Of a stretch of 64,000 bases of DNA, positions 51,301 through 64,000 are shown piece after piece. The notes under the pieces are model-generated. The model was not told the DNA's origin. It did not search any database and saw nothing but the letters and a program-made list of their open reading frames with translations. The position numbers and the translations under genes were made by a program. Where the stretch lies: the NCBI GenBank assembly GCA_964007475.1, contig OZ023273.1, positions 114,251,812 to 114,315,811 of the forward strand, in the 5' to 3' direction. Positions within the stretch are counted from its first letter, which is position 1. Each line of letters starts with the position of its first letter. This DNA comes from Hybos culiciformis (taxonomy: Eukaryota; Arthropoda; Insecta; Diptera; Hybotidae).

Positions 51301-54300
51301 GGGGGTTCAAAATCATAAAAGCATGAAATTTTTCTTAAACACGCAAATAAAAAAAAAAATGAAAAATATTTTCCGTAAGAAAATAATTTTGGTAATTTTA
51401 TAAAATTTCTATTTTATATTTTTTTATATGCGCCGGGGAGTGAGAAATTCATCTTTATTTTAATATTTATTTATTTCTCGTTTTATTGAACTTGAAGAAA
51501 AACCAATATTAAATAAGCAGAAGGGGATCATTATTGAACCGCAAAAAAAAAAGTAAAAATAAAAATTCAGTTGTTCAATTTGTTTACATTTAATTTTCAA
51601 AATAAATTGGTTTTACTTCGAAAATCTGGTGCATTTTATACACAGGGAGGTAATAGAATTTTAAATTTTAAAATTTTTGACAAATGCACTGAAAAAAAAT
51701 ATTAATTGAAAATCAGTTATATAATATACAATAGCAGAAAGATTATAATTAAAACTATGTTATTAAGTGGTAGGTATATGCTCAGACTCTTTAAATTTAT
51801 TAATAAATTTATAATAACTCGTCTAAAAATATTTTGAAAATGAATTGGAGCAAAAGTTGCTACCCGAAAATTAAAGTTTAGATTCTTTTTTCTGGCGAAA
51901 ATAACTTACAAAAAATATTTATTTTGAATATTTCTATAATCATTAAAAATTAAAGTTACAAGCTAGTTTTCGTTATGACTAATAGCTTATCTTGCTATCC
52001 ACTAGTTCGATTTGACCGTTATACATAGCTTTTTGTTATATAGAAATTATAGCGCTTTTTCAGTGTGGATGATATCAGAAAACAAATTTATGATAATTTT
52101 TATTAAAATAATTGTTGTTCATGAAGCTTGTGATAGAAAAAAATATATATAGCATACTATACAAGTTCATATTTAAATTTCAACACCCCATTTATAAATT
52201 ACGAGGACAAAGCAGTGTTAAGTACGGGTTGCAAAGTATAAAATGTTTTCTTTGCAGTCAATCCTTAAACTTTTAGTGAGACAAATAAAATTTTTGGAAG
52301 AATAATATTCACCTAAAAGGTTCCATTTATTATTCAAAGCGTTTAAATGTTTTAAAGTTAAAGAAAATCATAACCCTTATATATACTTGGTGTTAGTTGC
52401 TACAAGAAATCAAAAATTAAAAACACTATGTAATTCAATTTGTACAAAATTTGTTTTTACTGATTTTTCGAAAAAAAAAAGAAGAATTTGTTAACAATTT
52501 ATTGATGAAACAAATCATCGTTATTTTTTGTTTTGGGGAAACTGAATTCCCCAAAGTTTATATATATAAATACTTCTTTTTTTTTTGGTGTAAAAAAGGT
52601 TTGGTTGATTGCCAAAAACACTTTGTTAGTTTTTTCTATTTGATAATAAAGATAATAAAACAAACAACCTAATGCATTTTCCTTTAATTTTTTTTTTTTT
52701 GGTTGAAAATCTCCCCACCGCAACAACTGCCACCCAGACTGTTATTATTTTTATTAATTTGTCATGTTTTGACAACAAAAATGTTACAAATTACAACTGA
52801 CAAGGGATTTTTTTTTTTAACTTAAAAATATTTTTCCTATCTCTGGGGGATTTCGTGCTTTAACATAGTAAGTATAAGTATTTATATAGTTTTGAATCAA
52901 TATTAGTAAACCAAAAAAAGATAACAAAAATATTTTAACTAACTTTTATTTTTGCAATAAAACAGTTAATAAAAACTTTTATTTTTCATTTTTAAGTTGA
53001 AAGAATTTGTTATGATAAGTGCTTAGAGAAATATTTTTTTGTTTTACTATATGAGTTTGAATTAAAAACTGACATAATGCATCAAACAATTATATGGAAT
53101 CTAAATCAGGATGTGATGAAAAATATGTATGGACTGTATGGTATATAAGTTTGTACAGTCATTTCTTTTTTTAATTGGAAAGTTGAAGGTATTGGAAAAT
53201 ATTTTTCGGAACCAAAGGAAACGAAATTTCTAATAATAATTAAAATCTATGGTCGTATAAATAAAATAATCTTCGTGAAAGAATTTTATACAATGTAGAT
53301 ATTATCTATAGCTTTGTATTGTGGTCTGTCATTCTTAATAAAGTATACTACCTTTAATATATGAAAGGTAAAAAATTATATTTCGTAGGAATATTTTTTT
53401 CATACTATAGGCCTTATTAACTAATTTTTATTACCATATAATTCATTATATTTGATTTTGAGTAATATTTTGCAATAATGGAGAATACAATAATGAAAAA
53501 TGTTTGTAGTTGATAATTTGAAAAATAGTTTTTTTTTTATTATTTGTTTATTATTTGTTTGCAGAAAAAGCGCATTGTAATTTTTCCGAAAATATTTTTT
53601 TAATAACGTCATTTTCAATACACATATCATAAATCAATCTTCATTTCATTATTATACTTAAATGTTCTTTGCAGATTTTTTTAAACTATTTTCACGAAAT
53701 TCCTAATAATCCAGTTCTAAATAGGGATTCGTGTTACGTAATTTTTTCCAATAATATCAACAATTTTCATTTCTGGACAAACGCGAAAGACAAGGCGAGT
53801 TATACTATTGAACCTGTATTAAGTGCAAAGCCGCTCAAAATTTTATAAAGCCTGTTAAATAAAATTAATAAATAATTAAATTTTTTCTTTGATTAAATTT
53901 CATTTATTTAAATATAATAATATGAATATATAATATACATAATTAAAAGTTATTTTTCATTTGTAATATATTAATTCAATATTTTTACATTATTTTTGAT
54001 CTTCAATTATAAATACATAATTTTCCCTACATAAATTTTGAATCAAATTTTTTCTTTTCTTTATAAAAAAAAAATTAAATAGTTTTATGTTTTTTTTTTA
54101 AACATAATATTTTTAAATTTTCACCTGAATAAAATCCGAAATTTTTATCATCTCTAGACCACAACATGTCTATACATTTCATTTATATATACCTATTTAT
54201 TTGCTAACTTGACGGATATTATACAGTTCTCGTATATTTCTTCTTTTTCATATTATAAACCCGTATTTTGAATTAAGAATAAACCGGAATAACCTGTATA

Positions 54301-55610
54301 AGATGATAATAGAATCTGAACTCAGTTTTTGCAAAAAAAAAAAGTAAAAAATTTAATCAAAATTTATTTTCTATCGCATGATTTGAATATTTTGTAAATT
54401 ATTATAAATTTAAATTTATTATTTAGTTTCTATAAAATATGGAATATTCTTTTTCATTAAATTAATTGTTCATTTATATAAATTACTAAAAATTATTTAT
54501 ATTTAATTTTTTTTATACATATACATATTTTGTACAACAAATATTAATTGTATGTATGATGCCAATAAATTGAACTGCATTTAATTATATAAAAAAAAAT
54601 AAAAATTTCGAAAAAATTCCAAAAATGTGCAAAATATTATATTTAGTATAAAATTTGAAAAAATTTATCTACTAAGTACTCTTAATTTCCACATTATTTT
54701 TTCCATTTTATTTGTATAATTTTAAAAATCTGTCATTTTTTGTTTTACCTGTCTTCCTGTGGCAGTTGATTTGATTGTTTTTGAACTTCAGAAAAAAAAA
54801 ATCGCTTTTATGAAAACTATAATTTTTTAAATTCAACAAAAACATTTTTGACATAAATAAAATCAATTTTTTATCCTTATCACATATAAAAAGTCTTAAG
54901 GGACAACAAGAAATAAACTCACTGTTAGCGCTAGCTAGTGAATTCAAAATTTTAATTGCACAAATTTATTGTGATGAGCATATAGCCATTAAACGGCTCA
55001 AAATAGCAAAAGTTCATTAATTTTTAATAATTTTTTTTTAAACTGAAATATCATTTAAGCATAAAAATAATTTCCTTTATGTTTTTTATTTAAAAAAAAA
55101 AAAATTCAAATAATTTCCAATTAAAAATTAAAAAAAAAAATTCTTTTATTTTTTCTCAATGAAATTTTTATGAATATAGAGTTCAAAGAAATTCTAAATA
55201 TTTTATTATTATTATTTTTTTTTTAATATACCCTGGATATGTTTTTTTATTTTATTCAATTTATATTTATTTAATAATTTCATTTTTTAAGATGTAATGT
55301 AAATTAATTTATTTCAATAATGAGAATAAATTGTGCGTAAATATATTAAAAGGACTTATAAAACTAATTTAATATTTTATTAAATTTGCTTTCTACGATG
55401 CCTATGATAATAATAATTTAAATTTATTTACACAAAAAAATAAAAAATTTTCCCTAATATTTAAAATATAATAATAATATCATGTACACTGAAAATAACA
55501 AAAATAAAACAAAATCCTAGATAAATTGGTCAGAATATTGACAAAAATATTTCAGAACAAGAGAATAAATTTACAGTTTTGTGAAAAATAATTTTATTTT
55601 TTATATTTTT
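45355..55610. other. Intergenic and Trim9 3' flank
   Basis: AT-rich sequence. A less AT-rich block at about 49022-49213 is unidentified, and a tRNA-like remnant sits near 50900. For Trim9 on the - strand, AATAAA-type signals lie near 55423 and 55266, about 185 and 340 nt past the stop codon. No other gene was supported. Confidence 0.45.
50878..50965 (+). repeat. Possible decayed tRNA-derived SINE fragment
   Basis: GTTCGTGGTTTTGATTCCCA followed by CTTCGAAC resembles a T arm with flanking complementary bases; box B is degraded (GGTTTTGATTCC). Box A is not convincing. The segment stands out as less AT-rich. Confidence 0.35.
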
Positions 55611-63818
<8,208 letters not shown>

Positions 63819-64000
63819 CTGTTGAAAAATTAAAAAAAAAATTATATATAAGTATATAATTTATTAATAAAATGTCTCTTTTTTTTTAATTAATTATTAT
63901 TAGCTTTCTGAGTGCGCATAAAATTTCAACGTGAAAAACTGAAAAACAGAAAAAAAAACTACAAATTAAATAAGTATAATTTTTCTTCTTTAATGAAAAG
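63819..64000 (-). other. Trim9 intron continuing past the window
   Basis: The acceptor TTTTTCAACAG precedes the 63818 exon. The rest is AT-rich intron running off the right edge towards the RING/B-box exons. Confidence 0.8.

Noticed and set aside
54708..54947. Extra 3' exon of Trim9
   Set aside because: The SPRY domain is already complete and ends at a stop codon at 55611; this frame has no SPRY similarity or acceptor logic.

Overview
The window is nuclear DNA from an insect, probably, judging by intron-rich genes with canonical GT/AG splice sites, a very AT-rich background full of A/T homopolymers, tRNA-derived SINE-like repeats and several non-autonomous DNA transposons. The two protein families recognised, acid lipases and TRIM9, are read as insect-type versions. 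I cannot name the species. No prokaryotic feature, CRISPR array or operon is present.

Layout. At 1.4-6.6 kb two tandem acid-lipase genes lie on the + strand. The first lacks its 5' exons in this window. The second is complete, with six exons and 422 codons, and its catalytic-serine motif reads GHSQA instead of GHSQG. From 6.6 to 55.6 kb there is a long stretch with no confidently recognised gene. It holds tRNA-like SINE heads, tandem repeats, a near-perfect 238-bp hairpin, a 2.34-kb hAT element (exact 8-bp target-site duplication) with a second hAT-like element nested inside it, a 554-bp hAT-type MITE with its own 8-bp duplication, several foldbacks, and a 752-bp element with perfect 27-bp inverted ends that encloses a tRNA-like sequence. 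One isolated exon-like segment sits at 45.2 kb. From 55.6 kb to the right edge lies the 3' half of Trim9 on the - strand: end of the coiled coil, COS box, FN3 and B30.2/SPRY. The RING and B-box exons must lie beyond the right edge. Between the COS and FN3 exons is a probable 33-nt in-frame cassette microexon.

The lipases would act in lipid digestion or turnover, while TRIM9 is a neuronal ubiquitin ligase; nothing here links them functionally. I see no new multi-gene system. The most notable items are the nested hAT complex with an oppositely oriented shared minisatellite, the long hairpin at 10 kb, the tRNA-bearing inverted-repeat element, the GHSQA lipase, the Trim9 microexon and the orphan exon.
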